Assembly (NCBI GenBank): GCA_945893045.1
Contig: CAMDEA010000050.1
Span: 1-47,553 of the forward strand
Direction of reading: 5' to 3'
Source: Planctomyces sp. SH-PL62
GTDB taxonomy: Bacteria > Planctomycetota > Planctomycetia > Planctomycetales > Planctomycetaceae
Length of the DNA stretch: 47,553 nt
Shown here: one piece after another, positions 26,051-34,924 of the stretch
Numbering within the stretch: position 1 is the first letter of the stretch
Layout of the letters: every line of letters starts with the position of its first letter
Notes under the pieces: model-generated
Database searches by the model: none
Seen by the model: the letters and a program-made list of their open reading frames with translations, nothing else
What the model was told of the DNA's origin: nothing
Made by a program: the position numbers and the translations under genes

Positions 26051-28982
26051 CACGCTCTTCCTGATCGACACCTTCTCGCTGCTGTTTCAGGTATTCCATG
26101 CGATCCCTTCGATGACCAGTCCCAAAGGGCTGCCGTCGAACGCGGTCTTTGGCTTCACGCGAGACCTGTTCAACATCTTGCAGACTCAGCGGCCGACGCA
26201 TTGGCTGTGTGCGATGGACTCGCCAGGGCCGGGCACGCGCGAGACGCTGTACCCGAAATACAAAGCCAACCGCACCGAGATGCCCGAAGACCTGCGTCCG
26301 CAAATCGAAATGGTACAGCAGGTGATGGACGGCTTCGGAATTCCCAGGCTGCGCTGCGACGGCTGGGAAGCGGACGACGTGATCGCCACGCTGACTCGGC
26401 AAGCGGTCGAACGGGGCTGGGAGGTTTGTCTCGTCACCAACGACAAAGATGTTCGTCAACTGCTCGGCCCGCGCGTGCGGATTTTCAACGTCCGCAAAAA
26501 CACCTGGTTCGACGAAGCGGACCTGAAAGCCGATTGGGGAGTCCGTCCCGATCAGGCCATCGACTTTCAATCGCTGGTCGGCGACAGCGTGGACAACGTG
26601 CCGGGCGTGCCGCTGGTCGGTCCGAAGAAGGCGACCGCGCTGCTCGAACAATTTGGCTCACTCGATGCAGTCCTTACCAACGCGGACAAGGTCACGGGCG
26701 AGAAGCTCAAATCGAATTTGAAGGAGTTCGCCGACCTTGCGCGACTCAGTCGCACGCTGGTCACGCTCAATCAGCATCTGGATTTGAACGCCGACTGGAA
26801 CGCCATGCGCGTTGGCCGAGTCGACGTCGCGCGACTGGCCACGTTGTTCAACGAATTTGGTTTCCGAAGATTCATCGACGAGGCGAAGTCGTTGCCCGCG
26901 GAATTGAAACTGCCAACGACCGGCTCACCGGAAGTGAGCGTCGGCTCTGCATCGACCGAGCAGCTCGTTCGCAAATGCGAAGTCGTCCAGACGGATACGC
27001 AGCTTGCAACGCTAACCGAGCGACTGCGTTCGCAGCGCGAATTCTGCCTTAAAGTGATCGCATCCTCGCCGAACCCGCAGCAAGCCGAGATCGTTGCGCT
27101 CGCGTTCGCTTGGGATGCCAACCTGTGGTTCGTCCCAGTCCCAACAGACGAGGGGTCAGGTGTTCTGATTTCTGTTTTGGCGTCTCAATCGGAGTTAAGC
27201 GTGGATTGGAAGACGGTTCGGCAACCAGAATCGATGCCCATTCCACGGCCAAAACAGAAATCAGAACACCTGACCCCGGCACGGGCGCAAAGTGCGTCGT
27301 CCCCCACCGCAGACGCGCCCCGTCGTCAGCAATCGCTCTTCGACGACGACGTGGGGCAGGTTTCCAATCTGCCAGTCAATTCCGGGCAGGTTGAAAACCT
27401 GCCCCACGAAACGCCCACATCCGTCTTGAAAACGCTGCGGCTGATCCTCGAATCCCCTGATGTCCAGATTGTCTGTCACGATCTCAAGTCCGATTGTCTG
27501 CTGCTCCGCCGCGCGGAGATTCACCTGACGGGTTTCGGCGTCGATCCGATGGTTGCCAGCTATCTGCTCGAAGCGGGAGCGCGCGGCCACGATCTCGCCG
27601 CGCTGGCCGAACGATTCTTACACCGTAACCTGCCACCGTTTGACTCAGCCTTGCTGGAAGACACCGAGCGTCTGGCCGAATGGGCGACCGAACGGGCCGA
27701 CGTCGCGTGGCAACTTTCGCGGAAGCTCGGTGACGATCTGCGCCGCGAAGGCTTGTGGGATTTGTATTGGAACTTGGAGCGTCCGCTGATCGGAGTGCTG
27801 GCCGACATGGAAACCAACGGCATCCGCGTCGATGTCGCTGAGCTACAGCGGCAATCGGCCGAGTTGGGACGGCGACTGACGGACCTCATCGCAGAGATCC
27901 ATCAACTCGCCGGCCACGAATTCAACATCGACTCGCCCAAACAACTCGCAAAAGTGTTGTTCGAGGAACTCGGTCTTCCGGTTTTGAAGAAGACGAAAAC
28001 CGGTTCCAGCACCGATCAAGACGTACTGGAGAAACTCGCGCTCGTGCATCCGCTCCCAGCGCGAATCACCGAGCATCGGCAACTGAGCAAACTCAAGGGG
28101 ACGTATCTCGACGCGCTGCCGGAGATGGTCAACCCGCGAACCGGCAAGATTCACGCGCGCTTCAATCAGGTCGTCGCCGCCACCGGCCGCCTGAGTTGCA
28201 GTGATCCAAACTTGCAGAACATCCCCATCCGCACGACCGAGGGCCAGCGCGTGCGCCGTGCGTTCATCCCGTCCGAACCAGGTTGGAAATTCGTCTGCGC
28301 GGATTACTCGCAAATCGAACTGCGAATGCTCGCCCACTTCTGCGGCGACCCGGTCCTCTGCGAAGCATTTGCCGTCGGCACCGATATTCACACTGCCGTC
28401 GCCTGCGAAATCTTCAACGTCACCCCCGACGTCGTCTCCTCCGAGCAACGTCGCATCGCCAAAGCGGTCAACTTCGGCGTCCTCTACGGCCAGAGCGCCT
28501 TCGGTCTCTCCGAGGCGCTGCACATCGAACAAGACAAGGCGACGCTGTTCATCGACCAATACTTCGCCAAGTACGCCGCCGTGGACGGCTACATCACCCG
28601 CACGCTCGCCGAAGTCGCTCGCACCGGCTTCGCCACAACAATCCTCGGCCGCCGCCGAGCCATCGACGGCATCCGCCCGGAACGCAAGCGACAACTCAAT
28701 CTCTCCGAACGCACCGCCATCAACACAGTCATCCAAGGCTCCGCCGCCGACCTCATCAAGCAAGCCATGCTCCGCGTCCACCATCGACTTGGCGAGACGA
28801 AACATCCCGGCCGCCTGCTGCTGCAAATCCACGACGAACTGGTCTTCGAGACTCCCGCCGCCGAAATTGAATCGCTGGCCAAACTCGTTCGCTACGAAAT
28901 GACCACCGCGATGACTTTGAATGTCCCACTCGCCGTCGATGTCTCCGTCGGAGACAACTGGCAAGACTTGGCGTCGCTGTAA
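26040..28982 (+). CDS. polA: DNA polymerase I
   Basis: 980 aa. The N-terminal 5'-3' exonuclease (1-300) has EADDVIATL, TNDKDVRQLL and GDSVDNVPGV. The C-terminal polymerase (about 600-980) has SDPNLQNIPIRT, DYSQIELRMLAHF (motif A), RRIAKAVNFGVLYGQ (O helix) and QIHDELVFE (motif C). The central proofreading domain looks inactive: E. coli Asp355/Glu357 align with Lys338/Ile340 and Asp501 with Arg552, although Asp485 (Asp424) remains. Two palindromic elements (27152-27277 and 27350-27408) are translated in frame inside this dead domain. The enzyme fills gaps and removes RNA primers. The start codon lies in a repeat with no Shine-Dalgarno visible. It is divergent from the coiled-coil gene. Confidence 0.95.
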   Translation: MTNPTLFLIDTFSLLFQVFHAIPSMTSPKGLPSNAVFGFTRDLFNILQTQRPTHWLCAMDSPGPGTRETLYPKYKANRTEMPEDLRPQIEMVQQVMDGFGIPRLRCDGWEADDVIATLTRQAVERGWEVCLVTNDKDVRQLLGPRVRIFNVRKNTWFDEADLKADWGVRPDQAIDFQSLVGDSVDNVPGVPLVGPKKATALLEQFGSLDAVLTNADKVTGEKLKSNLKEFADLARLSRTLVTLNQHLDLNADWNAMRVGRVDVARLATLFNEFGFRRFIDEAKSLPAELKLPTTGSPEVSVGSASTEQLVRKCEVVQTDTQLATLTERLRSQREFCLKVIASSPNPQQAEIVALAFAWDANLWFVPVPTDEGSGVLISVLASQSELSVDWKTVRQPESMPIPRPKQKSEHLTPARAQSASSPTADAPRRQQSLFDDDVGQVSNLPVNSGQVENLPHETPTSVLKTLRLILESPDVQIVCHDLKSDCLLLRRAEIHLTGFGVDPMVASYLLEAGARGHDLAALAERFLHRNLPPFDSALLEDTERLAEWATERADVAWQLSRKLGDDLRREGLWDLYWNLERPLIGVLADMETNGIRVDVAELQRQSAELGRRLTDLIAEIHQLAGHEFNIDSPKQLAKVLFEELGLPVLKKTKTGSSTDQDVLEKLALVHPLPARITEHRQLSKLKGTYLDALPEMVNPRTGKIHARFNQVVAATGRLSCSDPNLQNIPIRTTEGQRVRRAFIPSEPGWKFVCADYSQIELRMLAHFCGDPVLCEAFAVGTDIHTAVACEIFNVTPDVVSSEQRRIAKAVNFGVLYGQSAFGLSEALHIEQDKATLFIDQYFAKYAAVDGYITRTLAEVARTGFATTILGRRRAIDGIRPERKRQLNLSERTAINTVIQGSAADLIKQAMLRVHHRLGETKHPGRLLLQIHDELVFETPAAEIESLAKLVRYEMTTAMTLNVPLAVDVSVGDNWQDLASL
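27152..27277. repeat. family E palindromic element read in frame in polA
   Basis: Perfect 29-bp arms (27152-27180 and 27249-27277) start GGGGTCAGGTGTTCTG and end CAGAACACCTGACCCC, around a 68-bp spacer. Total 126 bp, exactly 42 codons. The GGGGTC...GGTGT edge resembles the family E elements at 36923 and 38270. Confidence 0.93.
27350..27408. repeat. family B palindromic element read in frame in polA
   Basis: 59 bp with arms CGTGGGGCAGG and CCTGCCCCACG, encoding VGQVSNLPVNSGQVENLPH. It has the same size as the copy inside the GTPase gene. It lies 72 bp after the larger element in the same gene. Confidence 0.93.
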
Positions 28983-29039
28983 GCGAGATTGGCAGCAAAA
29001 TACTTACCGATCCCTGCCCTGGCGCACTCAGCGGACCAT

Positions 29040-31223
29040 CTACGACGGCGGGGCGACTTTTTTCCACAACCGATCCCATTCCGCTTTGCAGCGATCGGGG
29101 TAATCTCGTTTGAGTTGCATCAGCTTTTTGACCGCATCTGGGTAACGGTCCTCAAGAACAAAGCGATGCGCCTCTAACAAGCCGAGCAAGTAATTCGAGT
29201 TCTCGTTGGCGTCAGCAGCTTCTTTCTTTGCGACGAGGACAGTTTTTTCGGCCATAATCTTGGCCTTGTCAGCGGCGTCGCGAGCGAGAACAGCATTTGA
29301 TTTAGCAACTAGGGCATCGGCGGCTTCTTTGTTTGCCTTCTGCTTCTCCATTTCGGCGAGTAATTTGGCGGTGTCGGCCTCAGCCGCAGTTTTCACAGCC
29401 TGCACTTGCAGCATCTCGGCAGCAGCGCGTAACGAATCGGCCTGCTTCTTCGCCTTGACGACAACCAGAAGATCGGCTTCGGCTTTCTCAGTGTCCTGCT
29501 TGGCTTTCTTCGTTTCTTCGACCGCGAGATTTTTGAGTTTCCGTGCTTCTCGAAAATCGAGCTGAGATTTGGCGGCAACAACTAAGAGAACCATGACTGC
29601 TGCGACGAGAACTCCGGCCGCATTCTTGATCACCTTTATTAGTTGGCGTCGCGCCGCGAGTTCCTTGTGAGCGCCCGCCAGCTTCGTTCGCACTTCAGAA
29701 AGTATGTCGTCGTTTGAAGTCAGCAGCGACAAGCGCGGATCGAAGTCGCCATGTTTGATTGCCGTTTGACCGTGCGCGATCAGAGTTTGCTCGATTCCGG
29801 TTCTTGCTTCGGTGTTTTCAGGCCACTGGCGCAGAGATTCCTCGAAGCCAATTAGGGCACGGTTGTAATCTTGGAATCTTTCCGATTGTTTCGCACGCTC
29901 AAGTTGGAGGGTCGCAGTTGCGGTGAGGTCGATGCTCTCTTTGTGGACTTGAAATTCCAGCAGCGCGGATTTTAGGTCTTTGGCGGATTGATAACGTTCA
30001 TCGCGCGCCTTGCTCATCGCTTTGGCGCAGATGGCGTCGAGTTCGTCGGGGAGGACGATGCCGTAATCGCAGACATGCGGGGTCTCGCCGGCCTCGATGC
30101 TGTGCAGCAGAGCGGCAAGCCCGCTTTTCTTGTCCTGGCCGACGCAGGCCACATCGGCCATGGTGCGATGCGGCGGTTCGCCGGTGAGGATTTGAAACAG
30201 GATCGCTCCCAAGCCGTAGATGTCGGTGCGATGGTCGATCAAGTCGACTCGGCCGGAGGCTTGTTCGGGGGACATGTAGGCGGGAGTCCCCAGCTTCTGG
30301 CCAGCTTGAGTGGCGTCGGTGCGAGCGTCGTCGGTGAGTTCCACCGGAAAGATGTCTTCGTCCGTCGCGTCGACTCGGCGCGCCAGACCCCAATCGAGAA
30401 CAATTGCTTCGCCGTAATCGCCCAGAACGACATTATCCGGCTTCAAGTCGCGATGAATGACGCCACGCGAATGTGCGTAGGCAATCGCGTCGCAGACGTT
30501 GAGGAAGACGCTCATCAAGCGCTGCTCGGAGAGCAGGTCTTTCCTCCACTCACGGCGTCGCTGATGGTGCCGTTGGATCGCTTGAAGCAGCGTTTCACCC
30601 TTGACCAGTTTCATGGTGTAGTAGGGGCGACCGCCGCGATTGACCTCGTACACGGGCACAATGTTTGGGTGCTGAAGTTGCCCGGTGATCTGAGCTTCCT
30701 TGATGAGCCGCCGCACCGCTGTGCTGGAAGTCGATCCGGGCTTCAACTCCTTAAGTGCGACTTCGCGAGCAAGGTCGTTGTCCCGCGCCAGCCAGACTTT
30801 GCCGAGGCCCCCTTTACCGACTTCGCTGAGCCATGTGTACCTCGACTTCGGTAGCAACGAAGGATCGTCGGTCAGCGTCTCGCCGATGGTTTCGATGAGC
30901 ACGGGGCGGCTCGATGGCCAGGAACTGAGCGATTGCTGGATGTCGGGGTCGTCGATTTCTTGGATGGCGTCGCAGACATCGCCGCGCGTCACGGCGTTGA
31001 GCGTGACGCGTGGGTCGTGCTGATGCTTGGCCAGTTTGCGTGCGAGTTGCTTTTCGACGAAGCCGCGATCCTCAGTGGTGATCCAGCCCCGTTCGACCAG
31101 AAGGTCGGCGAGCGGTTTGGATTTGTCTTCGGCCCACGCTCGGCAGGCGGCGGTGAGTTGTGCGAGGTCGAGCAGTTCGCTCTCAAAAGCCAACACGGCG
31201 AACAGCAGGTGCTTCTCGGTCAT
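29040..31223 (-). CDS. membrane-anchored Ser/Thr protein kinase
   Basis: 727 aa. An N-terminal helical domain (1-120) of unknown type precedes a Hanks-type kinase: glycine loop GKGGLGKVWLA (137-147), Lys158, HRDLKPDN (257-264), DWG in place of DFG (277-279), and GTPAYMSPE (312-320). A transmembrane helix near 535-552 is followed by a long Ala/Lys/Glu coiled coil and a short helical C-terminus. It phosphorylates Ser/Thr on unknown targets with the catalytic part in the cytosol. The start at 31223 is preferred over an in-frame codon at 31286 because the recognisable protein begins there. It is convergent with polA. A second kinase gene lies 4 kb away. Confidence 0.87.
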   Translation of the reverse strand: MTEKHLLFAVLAFESELLDLAQLTAACRAWAEDKSKPLADLLVERGWITTEDRGFVEKQLARKLAKHQHDPRVTLNAVTRGDVCDAIQEIDDPDIQQSLSSWPSSRPVLIETIGETLTDDPSLLPKSRYTWLSEVGKGGLGKVWLARDNDLAREVALKELKPGSTSSTAVRRLIKEAQITGQLQHPNIVPVYEVNRGGRPYYTMKLVKGETLLQAIQRHHQRRREWRKDLLSEQRLMSVFLNVCDAIAYAHSRGVIHRDLKPDNVVLGDYGEAIVLDWGLARRVDATDEDIFPVELTDDARTDATQAGQKLGTPAYMSPEQASGRVDLIDHRTDIYGLGAILFQILTGEPPHRTMADVACVGQDKKSGLAALLHSIEAGETPHVCDYGIVLPDELDAICAKAMSKARDERYQSAKDLKSALLEFQVHKESIDLTATATLQLERAKQSERFQDYNRALIGFEESLRQWPENTEARTGIEQTLIAHGQTAIKHGDFDPRLSLLTSNDDILSEVRTKLAGAHKELAARRQLIKVIKNAAGVLVAAVMVLLVVAAKSQLDFREARKLKNLAVEETKKAKQDTEKAEADLLVVVKAKKQADSLRAAAEMLQVQAVKTAAEADTAKLLAEMEKQKANKEAADALVAKSNAVLARDAADKAKIMAEKTVLVAKKEAADANENSNYLLGLLEAHRFVLEDRYPDAVKKLMQLKRDYPDRCKAEWDRLWKKVAPPS

Positions 31224-31344
31224 TGGGGATGCTCCGGGTGGCAACGATGTTGAAAGCGTTGTCGTGAAGAGCATCCAAAGTATCAACGCCTGTGGTCAGA
31301 CGGCAGCGACACCGACTTTCCGAAACACGACCACAAATGAAACC

Positions 31345-31502
31345 GGCGAGCGGGGTGGCGTCAGCCCAATGGCAGTAACTTTAGTGAGCGGCAAGGCGCT
31401 AGCCGCCGGTATTCCGCAGGGAAAATCGTCCCCACAACACCGGTGGCTAGCGCCATTCCGCTCAAAGATAAGTGCCATTGGGCTGACGCCGTCCCGCTCG
31501 CC
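31345..31502. repeat. nested palindromic element (family D outer, family C inside)
   Basis: The outer left arm GGCGAGCGGGGTGGCGTCAG pairs with the right arm CTGACGCCGTCCCGCTCGCC. Both carry CCCAATGGCA / TGCCATTGGG toward the centre. The loop holds a complete family C element (31386-31463, GAGCGGCAAGGCGCTAGC... to ...CCGCTC). It lies between the kinase start and the secretin-N gene end. Confidence 0.88.
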
Positions 31503-31538
31503 AAGATGTTTTCCAGAGGTCCGACTCCGAGAGTCGGG

Positions 31539-33077
31539 CTACGGGACGATGAGCGGTTCTTCGGCATTTTCGGCGGCTTGCTGCGGCTGCTGCTGAGGTT
31601 GTGGTTGGTTGGGCTTCTGCTGCTGCGGGTTTTTGGGCAGGGGCTTGGTGAAGAGTTTGTTCAGTCGCTTTTGGAGGTCGATGGCGTTCACTTTGCTGTC
31701 CAATTTCACAACCTGCACCGAGTTGGTTGGACGAGCGGCGCGGTCGAGTTGGTCGATCAATTGAGAGACATTCTCCAGCAGACTTTCCGGGGCGGAGACG
31801 ATGATCGTGTTGGAGATGTCATCGACCCCCACCGAAAGCAGACCTTTGAATTTGACTGGAGTCTCTTGCTTCTTGGATTTGTCGTCCCCTTCGCCACCTC
31901 CGTAGATGAAGGTGTAGTTGCGCTCGGGAGGCTTCTGCCCTTCTTTGCCTGGTTGGTTGCTTTGCAACGCCTTATCGGTGGCCGAGAGCAAGTCGCGATA
32001 GACATCCTTGACCGCTTCGGCGAGGACCGTCGCCTTGGAATACTTGAGCGTGAAGACCTGTGTCTTGCGGACCTGTTTGCCGTCGCCAGCGACCGGTTGG
32101 TCGTAGATGTTGATCAGCTCTTCCACGACCTTGAGCTGCTCGGGGGTCGCTCCCTGGACGATGATCGTGCCGCTGTCGGAATCCGAGATGAACTTCAGCG
32201 GTTTGCGTTTGGACAGCCGGCGTGAGGAGTCTGGATTTGAGCTTTGAATCATTCTCCCGAAATAAGGATCGTAGGTGCTGCCGGTCTTCTTCTTGTCTTC
32301 CTCGAAAAAGTCCTTCAGGCTGAGTTCGATCGAATAAGCCCAGGTGGTCGAATGCTTGAGGTAGAAGACTTTGTAGTCCCGTTTCGGCGGCGCGGTTTCG
32401 CGCATCAAGTCTTCGAGTTGATCGAGTGCCGCAGTGTCCTGAGATTCCAGAATCAGTTTGCCATCGGGAGCGCGGCGGATGCGAATCGGCGGCGGCGGCG
32501 TACGGCCGTTGGGCAGGTTTTCAACCTGCCCGTCACGGTTCTGGCCTTGAATTCGATTCGGGGGAACCGCCGGCGCGTCGTCCGTTTCCTCCTGGCCGGG
32601 CAGGTTGGAAATCTGCACTGTGAGATCTTTTTCTGTGGGGTCATCGGCCACCGCGAGCAGAACTTCGCGAGCCTTCGGTTGCGAAGCTTGTGCTTTCGGG
32701 GCGTTGATCTTCTTGGGCGACTTCTCTTTGGTGGACTCGTCGCGCGGGGGCGTGGTGTCCGGCGACTCGGCGGGTTCGGGACGTTGCGGCTTGCGCGGTG
32801 GAACGGCGTCTTCGATGATCAGTTCGTTGGGACTGATGCCGGGCCAGATCTTGCGGACTCGTTCCAACAACTGCTCGGCATCTTCCGGGTCGAGGCTTTC
32901 GAGATAGCGCTGCCGGCTGCGATTGCCCCCTTGCGGTGGGATTTCGCCGAGCTTCATCAGCAGGTTTTCGATCTCACGCAGTTCAATCTCGTTGGCAAAC
33001 AGCAGCAGGCGATTGTTCTCGACGTCTGCATCGACCTTGAACTTGTCGCTGTTGTCCGTCTGGGTCTGCCCCCGCAT
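31539..33077 (-). CDS. secretin-N-repeat protein, 3' fragment of a gene broken by frameshifts
   Basis: 512 aa from the first ATG, but homology-like coding continues upstream in this frame to about 33141 (a KEKTQSRSNPYYFDYNPYG segment precedes the ATG). It holds several secretin-N / NolW-like repeats with the alternating YKVFYLKHSTTW, KFISDSDSGTIIVQGAT and FTLKYSKATVLAEAVK pattern, then SVGVDDISNTIIVSAPE, and a Gln/Pro-rich tail. No secretin beta-barrel follows. Residues about 153-189 are encoded by a decayed family B element. Such proteins are expected in the periplasm or envelope, but their role in planctomycetes is unclear. It joins 32983-34101 through an extra G in a run of seven. Confidence 0.72.
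   Translation of the reverse strand: MRGQTQTDNSDKFKVDADVENNRLLLFANEIELREIENLLMKLGEIPPQGGNRSRQRYLESLDPEDAEQLLERVRKIWPGISPNELIIEDAVPPRKPQRPEPAESPDTTPPRDESTKEKSPKKINAPKAQASQPKAREVLLAVADDPTEKDLTVQISNLPGQEETDDAPAVPPNRIQGQNRDGQVENLPNGRTPPPPIRIRRAPDGKLILESQDTAALDQLEDLMRETAPPKRDYKVFYLKHSTTWAYSIELSLKDFFEEDKKKTGSTYDPYFGRMIQSSNPDSSRRLSKRKPLKFISDSDSGTIIVQGATPEQLKVVEELINIYDQPVAGDGKQVRKTQVFTLKYSKATVLAEAVKDVYRDLLSATDKALQSNQPGKEGQKPPERNYTFIYGGGEGDDKSKKQETPVKFKGLLSVGVDDISNTIIVSAPESLLENVSQLIDQLDRAARPTNSVQVVKLDSKVNAIDLQKRLNKLFTKPLPKNPQQQKPNQPQPQQQPQQAAENAEEPLIVP
32509..32616. repeat. decayed family B palindromic element inside the secretin-N gene
   Basis: GGGCAGGTTTTCAACCTGCC near 32511 and the partner GGGCAGGTTGGAAATCTGC near 32598 are recognisable but have lost symmetry at the edges. 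The spacer has grown to about 65 bp. It stays in frame and encodes ISNLPGQ... and ...DGQVENLPNG. Confidence 0.75.
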
Positions 33078-34101
33078 CCCGTACGGGTTGTAATCGAAGT
33101 AGTACGGATTGCTGCGGGACTGAGTTTTTTCTTTCTCCGCGCCCCCCCATCATGAACTCGATGGAGCCGGCGACATATTCGGCACCCAGCTTGCGCAGCG
33201 GGATGACCTGAAACTTGCGGCTGCTGCCGTCGAGTTTGTCGACGAGCAGTTTGATCGTCATGTGATCGGCGAGAGAGGCGTAGGCGACGATCGACTTGTT
33301 CTTGGCATCGACCTGCACCTTGGTCGTCGGTTCGAGATTGCCGACGTCTTCGAGCAGGTCGATCAGTGCTTGCGGATCAATGCCGTTGAGCCGATAGACC
33401 TGCATCCGCTGCACGTTCTGCAGCAAGTGCTCGCCGCGTGAGGAGACGACGTCGAGCGTCTTCACGGCTTGGGCAACGATCGCCATTTTGTCGGGCGGTG
33501 CCGTCGCCAGGATGCTGTTCTCCCGCTCGTTCGCCAGCAGACGCACTTCGCCGGGCTTGGCTTTTGCCGCAGCGCCGGCTGCTTGACCTTGCTGCGCTTG
33601 CTGCTGCATTTGCTGCATCATCTGCGGTATCTGCTGCATCATCTGCATCATCATGTTGGAGTCCATGCCGCCGCCCCCGCCGCTGCTGCCGCTGCGTTTC
33701 TTCTGTGAGTTCGGTTTGTTGATCCCCAGCAGGGTGTGCAATTGGTCGAGCACTTCGCCCGCCTTCGTGTGCTTGAGCTTGAACTCGCGCACGAGCTGCT
33801 CCTGCTTACCGCCGGATTGCTCCTCCTGAATCACGATCCAAACTTCGCGCAGATTTTTGACCGAGTCCATCGCTTCCAGGCGATTCGTATTCGTCAGGTG
33901 CGTCAGCTTGCCGTTAGGGCTGAGCATCGGCTTGAGTTCATTCTCGGCCTGATCGGCGAGCAGCCAGGCCAGCGGGAACGACGTCTTCACGTAGTCGTAA
34001 TCCGGGAGCGTCTGCAAATCATCCGGCTCGACGCGCGGCACCATGCCGGGATTGATCTTCGTCACGTTGACGACGGAGATCTGCTCACCGTGCGTGAGCA
34101 T
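32983..34101 (-). CDS. secretin-N-repeat protein, middle fragment
   Basis: Coding-like from about 34104 to 33142; the last about 50 codons, after the G run, are out of frame and not real protein. It begins RMLTHGEQISVVNVTKINPGMVPRV, a typical first secretin-N repeat, then has a Gln/Met-rich low-complexity linker (MMQMMQQIPQMMQQMQQQ) and a second and third repeat (LLANERENSILATAP; VQVDAKNKSIVAYASLADH). It is the middle of one ancestral protein of about 1031 residues. The ATG at 34101 is only the first available start and probably not used on its own. Confidence 0.6.
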   Translation of the reverse strand: MLTHGEQISVVNVTKINPGMVPRVEPDDLQTLPDYDYVKTSFPLAWLLADQAENELKPMLSPNGKLTHLTNTNRLEAMDSVKNLREVWIVIQEEQSGGKQEQLVREFKLKHTKAGEVLDQLHTLLGINKPNSQKKRSGSSGGGGGMDSNMMMQMMQQIPQMMQQMQQQAQQGQAAGAAAKAKPGEVRLLANERENSILATAPPDKMAIVAQAVKTLDVVSSRGEHLLQNVQRMQVYRLNGIDPQALIDLLEDVGNLEPTTKVQVDAKNKSIVAYASLADHMTIKLLVDKLDGSSRKFQVIPLRKLGAEYVAGSIEFMMGGRGERKNSVPQQSVLLRLQPVRDAGADPDGQQRQVQGRCRRREQSPAAVCQRD

Positions 34102-34636
34102 CCGACAGCAAATGCCGGTTGAGCAAATTGCGAGCTTCGTCAACCGTGTAGCTCTGCTGCGTGACGAGGTTCAAGTAGTCGTTGGGAAGTTCCTGCCAGT
34201 CGAGACTCTTCTGTGAAGTCTCGGCCAACCAGTCGAGCACATCGGGCCAAGGCTGCCCCTTGAGATTAAACTTCACTTTGCCATCCGCGTCCGGCTTGAG
34301 GTTCTTCAGTTCGTCGGGGTTCGGCGGCCTCTGCGGCTTCGCGGGGCGAGTGGTCAGCGGCGACGGGCCGTCCTTCTTTTTCTCTCCCTCTTTCGGAGCG
34401 TTGGAATCTACCGGTTTGTTGGGATCACCTGGCTTCGCATCGCCGGGCTTGGCGTTGGGATTTGGTTGACCGGGCACGACCGGCTGACCGGGCACCGCGC
34501 CGTCAATGACTTGGAGGCCGCCCCCTTCGGTGCGAATGACCGCTCGCTTGGTTTGAGCCAGAGCGGGCCGCGTGGTCAGCCCCAGCGCCAGCAATACGAA
34601 CAACACCAACCGAAATCGTCGGGGAGTGACAAGCAT
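34085..34636 (-). CDS. secretin-N-repeat protein, 5' fragment with signal peptide
   Basis: 183 aa. The signal peptide is MLVTPRRFRLVLFVLLALGL followed by TTRPALAQ (cleavage expected after ALA). A Pro/Lys/Gly-rich linker with PGQP and KPGD repeats follows, then KVKFNLKGQPWPDVLDWLAETSQKSLDW, a secretin/TonB short N-terminal domain. It ends in HLLSDAHAR and a stop where a one-base shift near 34105 leads into the next fragment (HLL-RMLTHGEQ). The frame extends upstream to 35731, but that part is not protein-like; the ATG at 34636 with its signal peptide is chosen. Divergent from the second kinase. Confidence 0.75.
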   Translation of the reverse strand: MLVTPRRFRLVLFVLLALGLTTRPALAQTKRAVIRTEGGGLQVIDGAVPGQPVVPGQPNPNAKPGDAKPGDPNKPVDSNAPKEGEKKKDGPSPLTTRPAKPQRPPNPDELKNLKPDADGKVKFNLKGQPWPDVLDWLAETSQKSLDWQELPNDYLNLVTQQSYTVDEARNLLNRHLLSDAHAR

Positions 34637-34924
34637 GAAAAGCCCCAGTCCTGAGCGTCGAACCTGAGAACGAACCAATTGCCGATGCAGATTATGCCCG
34701 GCCCGGTCTGAGCATCGCAACACCCTGTTTGGTTCCGGCCAAGATGGAGATTTCCGCGGAGGCCAACCAATCGAAACTGCCGGGAGGTTGTTTCTTGGCA
34801 ACGAATCCGCCTGTGACCGCAACTTGTCTGACAAATTGCCGCATTCTCGGTCCCACGAGGGGACTCGGTGAGGTAAGTCTGGCTCAGGATGCTTAGCGCG
34901 GTCATGCGAAGGAGATTTTGGTGA
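34637..34924. other. upstream region of the secretin-N gene
   Basis: About 290 bp without a recognised gene. It should contain the leader and promoter of the signal-peptide-bearing gene to its left. I could not assign a promoter. It ends at a nested palindrome. Confidence 0.4.

Noticed and set aside
27843..28964. 373-codon minus-strand frame
   Set aside because: It is antisense to the conserved polymerase domain of polA.
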